Shown here: positions 8,222-16,297 of the stretch, piece by piece
Numbering within the stretch: position 1 is the stretch's first letter
How the letters are laid out: each line of letters opens with the position of its first letter
Assembly (NCBI GenBank): GCA_965226695.1
Contig: OZ245405.1
Span: 1,674,001 to 1,738,000, forward strand
Length of the DNA stretch: 64,000 nt
Direction of reading: 5' to 3'
Source of the DNA: CATOSD01 sp965226695
GTDB taxonomy: Bacteria > Chloroflexota > Dehalococcoidia > Lucifugimonadales > CATOSD01
Notes under the pieces: model-generated
The model's input: the letters and a program-made list of their open reading frames with translations, nothing else
Database searches by the model: none
What the model was told of the DNA's origin: nothing
Made by a program: the position numbers and the translations under genes

Positions 8222-9367
8222 TTAGAGTACAACCATGTTGCTTCTGTGGACCACTTCCTCCCCGTACTGGTGGCCCAGGGTCTCGCCTATCTGTCCCGAA
8301 TGGATACCCATTATCCTGGCCACCTCATGGGAGGCGTAGTTGGTTATTCCGCAGGCTATCTGGGCGCTGGAGGCGTCTGTGATAGAGATGATATCTCCGC
8401 GGTTGAACGGGCCTTTGACGCCCTTCACGCCGGCGGGCAGCAGGCTACGTTGCCTATCTCGCAATACGGCGGCCGCGCCATCATCGACCACTATCTCTCC
8501 TCGAGTGGATAGGCCGCTGAGCATCCACCGCTTGCGACTTTCCATCTTCGAGCTTGTGGCGGGGAAGTATGTGCCGATGCTCTCACCCTCCAGCAGCCTC
8601 AGAAGCACGTTACGCTCCTTGCCGCTGGCCATTACCACGCTTATGCCCGACGCGGCAGCGAGCCGCGCAGCGTACAGCTTCGTCGCCATTCCCCCGCGAC
8701 CGCGGCCGTCCCACGAGCCGCCCGCGATTTCGTCAAGGTGCCTGCCCGCGCGCTCCACGTAGGGGATAAGCCGCGCATCGGGGTCGAGGTGCGGATCGGC
8801 AGTGTACAGCCCAGCCAACTCACCCAGGAGCACCAGCAGGTCGGCGTCCACCAAGTTCGCCACCATGGCCGATAGAGTGTCGTTGTCGCCGAACACGTCG
8901 CCCTCCAGCTCCTCCACCGCAACTACGTCGTTCTCGTTAATCACGGGCACAACGTGGCGATCGAGCAGCGCCAGCAGCGTGTTGCGTACGTTCAGGTACC
9001 CCAACCGGTCCACCAGGTCTCGGCGTGAGAGGAGCGCCTGCGCGACGTGTATCTCGTGCCAGGAGAACAGCTGCTCGTAGGCGTTCATAAGGTGCCCCTG
9101 GCCGATGGCGGCCAGCGCTTGCCGCAGACTGAGCGCCTTGCCGCCTGGCTTCAGCTTCAGCACGTGGCGACCCGCAGCCACGGCCCCGGACGACACAAGC
9201 AACACGTCGTAACCCCGCTCGCGAGCGCGGGCCACCTGGCCGACCACAGTGGACATAATCTCGAGGTCCAGTTTGTCCGTGCCACCGGTAAGCAGGCTGG
9301 TGCCCACCTTCAAGACTATTCTGCTGTTCGGGGGGACGCCGTTTCGTGTGCGGTCGCCGTAGCTCAC
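8222..9367 (-). CDS. proB: Glutamate 5-kinase with PUA domain
   Basis: 381 residues. It phosphorylates the gamma-carboxyl of glutamate, the first step of proline synthesis. The kinase domain shows IVLKVGTSLLTGG, LVSSGAVAAGR and the loop FGDNDTLSAMVA, followed by GRGGMATK. A C-terminal PUA domain starts around residue 280 and reads LPAGVKGVKGPFNRGDII. Start taken as GTG 9367; a TATAAT element lies about 80 nt upstream. ProB is normally feedback-inhibited by proline through the kinase domain. It heads the proBA operon. Confidence 0.97.
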   Translation of the reverse strand: MSYGDRTRNGVPPNSRIVLKVGTSLLTGGTDKLDLEIMSTVVGQVARARERGYDVLLVSSGAVAAGRHVLKLKPGGKALSLRQALAAIGQGHLMNAYEQLFSWHEIHVAQALLSRRDLVDRLGYLNVRNTLLALLDRHVVPVINENDVVAVEELEGDVFGDNDTLSAMVANLVDADLLVLLGELAGLYTADPHLDPDARLIPYVERAGRHLDEIAGGSWDGRGRGGMATKLYAARLAAASGISVVMASGKERNVLLRLLEGESIGTYFPATSSKMESRKRWMLSGLSTRGEIVVDDGAAAVLRDRQRSLLPAGVKGVKGPFNRGDIISITDASSAQIACGITNYASHEVARIMGIHSGQIGETLGHQYGEEVVHRSNMVVL

Positions 9368-9448
9368 GGTCCGGGTTGCCTCACGGGTTGGCTTGGGCTG
9401 GCGGCATGGCCTGGCGCCGCCGGATCACGCGCGCCGGGCACGGGTGCC

Positions 9449-9457
9449 ATTATAGCA
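9449..9457 (-). promoter_or_regulatory. Extended -10 element upstream of proB
   Basis: On the minus strand the sequence reads TGCTATAAT, a consensus extended -10. I see no good -35 at 16-18 nt. The predicted start site gives a leader of about 75 nt before the proB GTG. Confidence 0.35.
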
Positions 9458-9608
9458 GCAACTCCCGTTCGCCGGGGAGGCCGGAGAATCGTTTCGTCCC
9501 GTGGTTCACACCGCTGGAGTCCGAACCGCTGCGGCCCGGACTTCCCCACCGTGCGCCTGGGATGATAGACTTGCTCGGCAAGAAAGCAGAGAAAGGAGCA
9601 TACCAGCA

Positions 9609-10760
9609 ATGGCCGGTTCAGATTGGGGAGACATCTACAGGGAGTTGGGGGCCAAGCCCATAATCAACGCCATTGGAAGCGTGACCATGCTGGGAGGCTC
9701 ATCGCCCATTCCGGAGGTCAAGGAGGCCATGGAACGGGCGGACTCAGCCTACCTGCCGCTTATGGAGCTGGAGGAGAAGGCGGGGCAGGCCATCGCCGAT
9801 ATGGTCGACGTACCGGCGGCCTACATCACCGCGGGAGCGGGCTCTGCGCTGACGCTCGCGACCGCAGCTTTGATGGCCGGCGACGACGACGACAAGATAC
9901 AGCAGCTGCCGGACACGTCCGGCATGAAGAACGAGATACTCATTCAGAGGCGGCAGCGCTACTGGTACGACAGGTGCCTCGAGCTCGCGGGCGCGAAGCT
10001 CGTCGAGTACGGTAGCGACGAGCGCACGACGCGCGCCGACCTGGAGGCCGCCATCGGCCCCAACACGGCGGCGGTTCACTACTACGCCGTGGAGCAGGTC
10101 ATCGATCCCAACGCGTTGCCGTTAGAGGACACCATCGAGATAGCCCACGCTCGCGGCGTTCCGGTCACGGTTGACGCCGCGGGCCAGATCTACCCGCTGG
10201 ACCTGTTCGGCAAATACGTTCGCATGGGCGCGGACTTTCAGTGCGTGGCTGCGAAGTACCTGGGAGCGACCCAGTCCGTTGGCCTCGCGCTGGGCACCGA
10301 GGAGATGATCCACAAGCTGTCGCTCCAGTCGTTCGTTGGATACGAGGGGCGTCGCATTCGAGGCGTGGGCCGGCCGCAAAAGGTGGACCGCCAGGAGATG
10401 GTGGGCGCGGTAGCGGCGGTTCGGCACTGGATGACGATGAACCACGAGGAGCGTCTGGCGTCCGTCGAGTCGCGGTGCCAGACCCTGCTGGGGCTGCTAA
10501 GGGGCACAGAGGAAAAGGGCCTCAAGGGCGTCATGCTCGACAACGTGATAGGCCACCAGCCATTCGGCCTCGAGCTGAACGTCGACGAGGCGGTGGCGGG
10601 CATGAGCGCCCAGGAAGTCGTCGACAAGCTGAAGGAAGGCGACCCGCCCATCTGGACACGGGTCCGCGAGGGCGAGGAGAACATAGTCATCCACATGTTC
10701 GGCCTCGCCGAGGGCGAGGAGGTCATCGTCGGCGAGCGAATCAGGGACCTGTTCATCTAG
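9609..10760 (+). CDS. SelA/DgaE-like PLP-dependent enzyme
   Basis: 383 residues from ATG 9609, preceded by AAAGGAG. Upstream in-frame starts lack a site. The fold is that of aminotransferase class V/SelA-type enzymes. Seen: AYITAGAGSALTLATAALMAG for the PLP phosphate cup, TVDAAGQIYP with the PLP-nitrogen Asp, and CVAAKYLGATQSVG with the candidate Schiff-base lysine. It is shorter than true selenocysteine synthase (about 460 residues) and lacks its N-terminal tRNA-binding region. It is therefore better described as a relative of D-glucosaminate-6-phosphate ammonia-lyase (DgaE). Substrate unknown. It stands alone, followed by hairpin-rich intergenic DNA. Confidence 0.82.
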   Translation: MAGSDWGDIYRELGAKPIINAIGSVTMLGGSSPIPEVKEAMERADSAYLPLMELEEKAGQAIADMVDVPAAYITAGAGSALTLATAALMAGDDDDKIQQLPDTSGMKNEILIQRRQRYWYDRCLELAGAKLVEYGSDERTTRADLEAAIGPNTAAVHYYAVEQVIDPNALPLEDTIEIAHARGVPVTVDAAGQIYPLDLFGKYVRMGADFQCVAAKYLGATQSVGLALGTEEMIHKLSLQSFVGYEGRRIRGVGRPQKVDRQEMVGAVAAVRHWMTMNHEERLASVESRCQTLLGLLRGTEEKGLKGVMLDNVIGHQPFGLELNVDEAVAGMSAQEVVDKLKEGDPPIWTRVREGEENIVIHMFGLAEGEEVIVGERIRDLFI

Positions 10761-10830
10761 CTTCCGCGGAAAATGGCGGACGTGGGGGCCGTTCGCGAAC
10801 GCCCCCACCTCCCCAACCCCAGAATGAGGT

Positions 10831-10871
10831 CGACAGTTCGCCGAGACGCCCTCGGCGGTTCCGAACTGTCG
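10831..10871. repeat. Perfect inverted repeat, long hairpin
   Basis: Arms CGACAGTTCG (10831-10840) and CGAACTGTCG (10862-10871) are perfect 10-nt complements. Inside them CCGAG and CTCGG (10841-10845, 10851-10855) can extend the structure. There is no T-run, so it is not a classic terminator on either strand. It could be a processed RNA hairpin, a protein-binding palindrome or a remnant mobile repeat. Confidence 0.6.
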
Positions 10872-10944
10872 CATGAGGCCCGCGTCGTCAGAGAAGCCAT
10901 CTAGTACCGCGTCAATCTGAATATGCTAGACATGTTTCCCTATC

Positions 10945-10977
10945 CGTCATTCCCGCGAAAGCGGGAACCCAGGGGCG
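10945..10977 (+). repeat. Dispersed palindromic repeat (CATTCCCGCG..CGCGGGAA type), copy 1
   Basis: CATTCCCGCG, AAAG, then CGGGAACCCAGGGG. The same element occurs in inverted orientation at 35993-36026. It resembles the widespread ATTCCC-N8-GGGAA class of intergenic repeats (dRS3-like). Confidence 0.7.
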
Positions 10978-11334
10978 GGGCAGCCTCACCATTGGCAAAA
11001 CCATCTGGAATCGGTACTAGTACAGGCGTCACCTGCCTGAAAATGGGGCCCGCCTGCGGCTCAGCGCGTCTGAGTTGGTCGGGCCGCATTGCGCTCCGCC
11101 GGCTTTTGAAGGCATCGATGCCACGCCAGACTGCGGCTGCTAACAGCGCAAGCGACGCTATCCTCAGAGTCCACATGGCGCCGCGCCCTGCCACTGGTTC
11201 ATTTCCAGCGCCTGTAGGCCGAGGAGCACCAGGAAGCTCGCCAAGAAGAAACAATCCTCGGACGCCAGTGCCTGGATACGGACACTGTGGATGGCCGTGC
11301 ACCCGTTTGAAAACGTTGTCGGAGGTCAGTGGCA

Positions 11335-11898
11335 ATGGCAGGCAAGCCTCCCACACAGAACCATATGAGGGAATACATCAGAACCGCTCTGAAAAAGGGT
11401 TGCCTCACCGACGAGGAGCACTCCCAGATCGCCCAATGGCTACCGCTACACACTGGCTACCAACCGCACTGGGTGCTCTGCAAACACGGGAAACGCAACC
11501 TGCAAGGCTGATACGGGGTGTGCGTATACGGAGACGGACAGCACTGGCTGACTAGCTATTACGCGCTCAACAGTAGCCAAGAAGCCTACGAGCGCCGTTG
11601 CCTGGAAACCGCCTGTCGCAACGCCATCCGTTCGTCGCGCGATGAGTTCCTAGCCAACCACCCCGGCCTTGAGGCCGATCACGCCAATCCTGGCGGGTTT
11701 AAGGCCATCCTGCAAGCGTTCATATCCAAACACGGGACCCCACCGGTCGAATACTCAACGGAGCGCAAAGAATGGTCTCTCAACCCGGACGAAGCAACTA
11801 TGTTCAGGAAGTTCCACGATGCGATTGCAGAGTGGCAGGCGCTGTCTCCAGGGGAACATCACAGAATGACGGACGAAGGAGCGGCGACAGGGCACTGA
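11335..11898 (+). pseudogene. HNH-like/DUF3223-type protein interrupted by in-frame TGA
   Basis: Two stretches in one frame are separated only by a TGA at 11509-11511. The first has a strong GGAGGT site 8 nt before ATG 11335 and encodes 58 residues. Reading through, the second continues YGVCVYGDGQHWLTSYY and then CLETACRNAIRSSRDEFL, EADHANPGGFKAIL. The spacing of AIR..., the E-x-DH and the following F...L..F is that of DUF3223/HNH-like domains, although the paired CxxC is not visible. Intact length would be 187 residues. A point mutation of a sense codon such as TGG is the simplest explanation. It lies upstream of a cytosine methyltransferase and Vsr and may be the dead nuclease of that island. 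Confidence 0.6.
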
Positions 11899-12446
11899 TT
11901 CAGGATAGGAAAATGATTGCAATTCAAACGGATACACTACCCTGCGATGGCTTCTCGAGACTTCGACCAGTTACGCGGATTGGACGGGGCGATGGTCGCT
12001 CCGCGCCCATTGAGCATCGCTGCGCATACCTGGAAGGCGAGGGCCAACCGTAAGTCCAGGCGCGAGTTGGGTAAGAAGGCTTGGTAACCGCCAGAGCCTT
12101 GACTGGAGCATGCTCAGTTTCGCTACCACCACCAGGAATGGCCCGTGGCTTTTTCCGCAGACCCTTGCTTCGCCGCCAGATGGCTCAGCAGTCCGGCGTT
12201 GTGCCGTTGTTTCTGCTCAAGCTGCCCTTGCGGAAACGCCACCTGCTGCTCCAGGCAGCGTTTGCGCTCCTGGGCCACGGCCAACTCCGTCTGTGGAGTT
12301 TCGGTGGCACTCAGCGGGTCGTCGTACAGCATCACGTAAACCCGGTGCCGCCGGCCGCGCGGGTCCCGTTTGGTTAGAACTTCACCCGAGCCGATGTCGC
12401 CCGTCGCATCGTAGAGAATGCCCGCCAAAACGGTCAACGCCCCAGG
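11899..12446. other. Gap without a recognisable gene
   Basis: 548 nt between the interrupted HNH-like gene and the 223-residue gene. A minus-strand frame (12123-12437) contains RRHRVYVMLYDDP and a Q/E-rich stretch, but it has no good start site and no recognised family. It may be a decayed fragment. I see nothing else. Confidence 0.5.
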
Positions 12447-13118
12447 GTGCTCGGCAGCGACCTTATAGATGTAGGCGACGATTACGAAACTTGGAACACT
12501 CGACAGGCGGACGAAGTCGTTGAGAGCCTAACGCCGCTAAAGGACGAGCTACTCGGCGAAGATCGCAGTATCGCCAATGACCAGCAGTTCGACAGGGCAG
12601 CCGGCCCAATAATACACGAAGGCTTGAAGTTGCCCTTGAACCTCGCTGCGGTGGACGGTTTCTGGCGCTGGCTCGCCGTTGACAAGTTCTACGAAATCAT
12701 CGAGTCCAGGCACAACCGAACTTCCGAACACGCGGGACTGGGCAACTTCGGCATCGACTCGTCGGCGGACTACGGGAGGCTCAAGATATTGTGGCTGCGC
12801 GCCGATGTAGTGTATGACGCAGAACATGACGACCCCTATCATCTCTCGGACCGCCTGTCTCCAACCGACTTTTGGGAGTCCGGCATCATCCGCCACTATT
12901 ACGGCTGGGCGCCCAACCTTGCCAGGACCTTGGTGAGTTTCCAGTACCCGGACCCCGACTCTGGGAAAGGGGCGCTCCACCTTACACACGAGAACGGCAT
13001 CAGGATGTTGTACAAGCGCCTTCGCCGTTTGCATACCACGGTCGCTTTCGAATATCTCGACGACGCGCAACTGGCCGACTTGCTGACGCGACTCAGCGAG
13101 GACCTCCGGCGCGGATGA
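12447..13118 (+). CDS. Hypothetical protein linked to the cytosine methyltransferase
   Basis: 223 residues from GTG 12447. No clear ribosome binding site precedes this start, so the N-terminus is uncertain or lost. The protein is soluble, with the aromatic cluster VDGFWRWLAVDKFYEIIESR, then a stretch FWESGIIRHYYGWAPNLAR and a helical C-terminus LHTTVAFEYLDDAQLADLL. It resembles the uncharacterised proteins (DUF6339-like) that occur beside C5-methyltransferases, but I cannot confirm the family. It ends 10 nt before the methyltransferase start on the same strand, so the two are almost certainly cotranscribed and functionally linked, for example as a restriction or accessory component. Confidence 0.7.
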   Translation: MLGSDLIDVGDDYETWNTRQADEVVESLTPLKDELLGEDRSIANDQQFDRAAGPIIHEGLKLPLNLAAVDGFWRWLAVDKFYEIIESRHNRTSEHAGLGNFGIDSSADYGRLKILWLRADVVYDAEHDDPYHLSDRLSPTDFWESGIIRHYYGWAPNLARTLVSFQYPDPDSGKGALHLTHENGIRMLYKRLRRLHTTVAFEYLDDAQLADLLTRLSEDLRRG

Positions 13119-13128
13119 GGACTTACCG

Positions 13129-14271
13129 TTGAAATTTGATAGGGCGACCATTGCCATAGCGGACGTGTTCTGCGGCGCCGGCGGGTTGACTTACGGGGTC
13201 GGCGAGGCCGTGCGCGAACTAGGCAAGGTCCCCAGGCACGTCCTGGCCATGGATAGCGACCCGGTCGCGCTGGATGTGTATCGGCGCAACTTCGATCCTC
13301 ACATTTCGCTCACGGACAATGTCTGGACGTCCGTGACGACGCGCTACAAGGTGAACGCGGACGGCAGAGCGGAGTTTCTGCGCGGCGACGGGGTACAGAT
13401 ACTGTCGCCCGAGTTACATGGCGCGAAAGGTCGAGTGGACGTTCTGCTCGGCGCGCCACCCTGCGAGGGACACTCCACGTCCAACAACAACACGCGGCAC
13501 ACCGACCCGCGCAACATGTACTACGTGTCCATGCCGTTCTTGGCCATCGCGCTGGACGCCCCGGTGGTGGTCATAGAAAACGTGATTGGAATCAGGCGTG
13601 ACCGGCTCAACGTATTTCGTCATACCATCGACCTTTTCCACCAGGCCGACTATGCGACGTCGGAGCACGTCATCGACGCCACTTCGCTCGGCCTGCCCCA
13701 GACTCGACGGCGGCACATATTGGTGGCCAGTCGGCACAGAAAGCCGGACATAGAAGGAGTTGTCAAATCCATCGATTGGAAGCCCAGGACCCTCGAGGAA
13801 ACCATCGGAGACCTTAGGGACAGCTACTCTGACGACCTGATGGACAGGCCGGGTGACCTCTCCAGTGAAAACAGGAAACGCATAGACTTCTTGTTCGACC
13901 GCGGCGAATACGACCTTCGAAACGAGATGCGCCCGCTGAGTCACAAGAACGGCCACACCTACCCTTCCATCTACGGCAGGCTGAGTTGGGACAAGCCGGC
14001 GGGCACCATCACTACGGGATTCAATACCCCCGGACGCGGGCGCTACATCCACCCTGACCGGCGCAGAACGTTGACCCCGCACGAAGCCGCCCGCATACAG
14101 GGATTCCCCGACGGCTTCGAGTTCAGAATGGTCGATGGCAGCCCACTCACTCGTCAATCGCTGGCGAACATAATAGGAAATGCCGTCCCGCCGCCAATTG
14201 GCCGCGCGGCCGGACACGCGGCCCTCGCCACATTGATGGCCCGACCTGAGGAATCTGGCGAGCACAGTTGA
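13129..14271 (+). CDS. DNA (cytosine-5) methyltransferase
   Basis: 380 residues from a TTG at 13129, 10 nt after the upstream gene; GAGGA overlaps that gene's stop. It transfers methyl from S-adenosylmethionine to C5 of cytosine. Motif I is FCGAGGL near residue 14, motif IV GAPPCEGHS with catalytic Cys112 (PCE rather than the more common PCQ), motif VI VIENV, and motif VIII LPQTRRRH. The target-recognition region lies around residues 200-290, and motifs IX/X are RIQGFPDGFEF and NIIGNAVPPPIGRA. The length suits a type II enzyme. Specificity cannot be read. Vsr is convergent just downstream, which suggests a Dcm-like or type II restriction-modification locus. Confidence 0.95.
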   Translation: MKFDRATIAIADVFCGAGGLTYGVGEAVRELGKVPRHVLAMDSDPVALDVYRRNFDPHISLTDNVWTSVTTRYKVNADGRAEFLRGDGVQILSPELHGAKGRVDVLLGAPPCEGHSTSNNNTRHTDPRNMYYVSMPFLAIALDAPVVVIENVIGIRRDRLNVFRHTIDLFHQADYATSEHVIDATSLGLPQTRRRHILVASRHRKPDIEGVVKSIDWKPRTLEETIGDLRDSYSDDLMDRPGDLSSENRKRIDFLFDRGEYDLRNEMRPLSHKNGHTYPSIYGRLSWDKPAGTITTGFNTPGRGRYIHPDRRRTLTPHEAARIQGFPDGFEFRMVDGSPLTRQSLANIIGNAVPPPIGRAAGHAALATLMARPEESGEHS

Positions 14272-14330
14272 TACACATAGCTCCTCTGGCCTTTGCCTGC
14301 TGCACATTATCTGAGCGTACTGTCACAACC

Positions 14331-14798
14331 CTAGATGTCCTCGGTGGAAAACCGCGTGGGCAATTCATGCTCGGTGTCTGAGCCCTCGAGCCAAGTCTTG
14401 ACCGACCTTACAATATGATTGAGTGTCGGTGCGTGCTTTCCCACTAGTGAACACTCCCAAACGACGAGAACATGCCATCCTCGCTTCAGAAGCGCTCGGC
14501 TTTTCCGTTCGTCTCGCTCCCTGTTGGCTCGAAACTTTTGCTCCCAGAACTCGCGGTTGGACTTGGGCACTGTCGACTTTTGGCAGCCATGCGAGTGCCA
14601 GAAACACCCGTGAACGAAGACGACCGCCTCGAATCTGGGGAACACCAAGTCGGGCGTGCCCGGCAAGTCCTTGGCGTGAAGGCGATAGCGAAGGCCGGAG
14701 CGATGTAAAGCCGATCTGAGTATCACCTCCGGCCCTGTGTTTTTCTGCCCGACTTTGGACATTAGGCGGGAGCGTGCTTCAGTTACTTCTGCGCCCAT
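14331..14798 (-). CDS. vsr: Very short patch repair (Vsr) endonuclease
   Basis: 155 residues, typical Vsr length. It nicks 5' of T at T:G mismatches left by deamination of 5-methylcytosine. Seen: SKVGQKNTGPEVILRSALH, GTPDLVFPR with the catalytic Asp, FVHGCFWHSHGC with zinc ligands and the active-site His/Trp region, WEQKFRANRERD, and VLVVWEC. It is convergent with the cytosine methyltransferase, the usual genomic partner. The last residues after WLEGSD are not conserved. Confidence 0.95.
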   Translation of the reverse strand: MGAEVTEARSRLMSKVGQKNTGPEVILRSALHRSGLRYRLHAKDLPGTPDLVFPRFEAVVFVHGCFWHSHGCQKSTVPKSNREFWEQKFRANRERDERKSRALLKRGWHVLVVWECSLVGKHAPTLNHIVRSVKTWLEGSDTEHELPTRFSTEDI

Positions 14799-14990
14799 CG
14801 TCGTCCCCGGTTAGCGTCTCGAAGACTTGCCCGACCTGGCTAATGTGTAAAACGTTAAGAACGATAGATCATCCGAGTAAGGGCAAAAGTGATGGGGGAG
14901 ACGCCGCGAGTCTCCGTGGCTGGTTAGTCTATGCCTCCCACGATGCGCGAGATGGGCGGAACAATTGGATCGGACCGCGAGGCGTCGCCC

Positions 14991-16250
14991 CTATTGTGGC
15001 TCCCGGAGCGGGGGCGACACTTTCTCGACGATGAGGCGCTGGGGCCGGCGGCCCACGGTGGATGACACCTCGATGCGAATGCCGTCGTATTCGACGGCGT
15101 CGCCGGGGCTCGGAATCTTCCCGAGCTGCTTGAAGACGAAGCCTCCGAGTGTGTCGAACCCCTCGCTCTCTACGGCAACGCCAAGCAACTGGTTCATGCG
15201 CTCGATGCTCACTCCCGCGTTCATCGCGTAGAGGTTTTCTCCCAGCGCCTCGACTTCCGGAGTGTACACGTCGAACTCGTCGTGAATCTCGCCGACGATC
15301 TCCTCCAGCAGGTCTTCCAGCGTGACGAGCCCGGACACACCGCCGTGCTCGTCGATAACGATGGCCATCTGCACGCGCTCCTGCAGGAACTCGCTGAGCA
15401 GCTCCTCCAGCGACTTGGATTCGGGGATGAACAGGGCAGGGCGCATAACGTCCTGAAGGGTGGCCTCGGCCCCTCCTCCCCCGCTGCCAAGCACCCGCAA
15501 CACGTCCCGCGCATAGGCTATGCCCACCACGCTGTCCAGGTCTCCCTCGTAAACGGGAATTCTGCTGTGACCGCCCTCTGCCACCATCAGGTTCGCCAAA
15601 TCGCCCAGGTCGATGCCCACGGACGCGGCCACTACGTCGACTCGCGGCACCATGATTTCGCGGGCTATCGTCTGGTCGAGGCGAAAGATGCCGCGGATCA
15701 TGTACACCTCGTGCTCGTCGAGCTCGCCATCCTCGGCGTCCAGTCCCAGGTCCGAGGTGAAATAGGCGCGCTGGGCCGTTCCCGGTCCTATGCCGCGGCT
15801 CGCCAACCTGGCCTGAATCGCCAGCACCGGCCCCAGCGCAAACGCCGCCGCACGCACTCCGGCCGCGGCCCGCAACGCGATGGCCTCTCCGTGCTTCGCG
15901 GCGAGCCACATGGATAGGACGTGCACCCCCGCGAGGGCGGCAACGACGCAGACCGATACCACCGCCACCATCCCCCAGGAGGAGTCCAGGTAGCCGATGG
16001 CAAGAGCAACTCCGGCGAGCACGCAGGCGGCCGCTGCCGGCAGTGACAGGACTCGCACCACCATGGCCGGTCCCATTGGTGAGTCGAACAGCGCAAGCAG
16101 CGCCTTCGCGCCGGTGGCCTCTCTCGTGGCGAGCCGGAGCGCGCGCCCATAGCTGATCGACGCCAACGAGGTCTCTACGACCGTCACACCGAAGAATATC
16201 GACAACGTCAGCGCGGTGGCTATCGCGCCGTATAAGCCTACGCTCTCCAA
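14991..16250 (-). CDS. CNNM/CorC-type membrane protein (DUF21, CBS pair, CorC_HlyC)
   Basis: 419 residues. The N-terminal DUF21 region (residues 1 to about 150) has four hydrophobic segments in the cytoplasmic membrane. A CBS-domain pair spans about 185-305, with REIMVPRVDVVA, GHSRIPVYEGDLD and QMAIVIDEHGGVSGLVTLED. A C-terminal CorC_HlyC domain runs from about 325 to 405 with ESEGFDTLGGFV. Relatives are linked to Mg2+ or Co2+ efflux and have been called hemolysin-like; transport activity is inference. The start is a TTG at 16250, 47 nt after the end of glmU upstream, so it may be cotranscribed with glmU. Confidence 0.92.
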   Translation of the reverse strand: MESVGLYGAIATALTLSIFFGVTVVETSLASISYGRALRLATREATGAKALLALFDSPMGPAMVVRVLSLPAAAACVLAGVALAIGYLDSSWGMVAVVSVCVVAALAGVHVLSMWLAAKHGEAIALRAAAGVRAAAFALGPVLAIQARLASRGIGPGTAQRAYFTSDLGLDAEDGELDEHEVYMIRGIFRLDQTIAREIMVPRVDVVAASVGIDLGDLANLMVAEGGHSRIPVYEGDLDSVVGIAYARDVLRVLGSGGGGAEATLQDVMRPALFIPESKSLEELLSEFLQERVQMAIVIDEHGGVSGLVTLEDLLEEIVGEIHDEFDVYTPEVEALGENLYAMNAGVSIERMNQLLGVAVESEGFDTLGGFVFKQLGKIPSPGDAVEYDGIRIEVSSTVGRRPQRLIVEKVSPPLREPQ

Positions 16251-16297
16251 GTCAGGTCATCCACCGCTTCTGGAAGTGTGCGCAAATGCGGTCACGG

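Larger units (their letters stand above)
10761..11334. other. Intergenic region with hairpins and one palindromic repeat
   Basis: No convincing gene. A GC hairpin (GTGGGGGC 10782-10789 with GCCCCCAC 10801-10808) follows the PLP-enzyme gene but has no T-run. A second, longer inverted repeat is at 10831-10871 and a dispersed repeat at 10945-10977. A minus-strand frame from about 11176 to 10940 contains a short hydrophobic stretch, but its C-terminus is made of the repeat, so I do not call it. Confidence 0.6.

Noticed and set aside
10940..11176. Minus-strand small membrane protein (MWTLRIASLALLAAAVW...)
   Set aside because: No ribosome binding site, and its C-terminus is encoded by the dispersed palindromic repeat. 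I left it uncalled.
9609..11898. Selenocysteine insertion: a SelA-like gene near an in-frame TGA
   Set aside because: The PLP enzyme is DgaE-like and too short for SelA, no SelB or tRNA-Sec is present, and no SECIS-like hairpin follows the TGA at 11509. A nonsense mutation is simpler.
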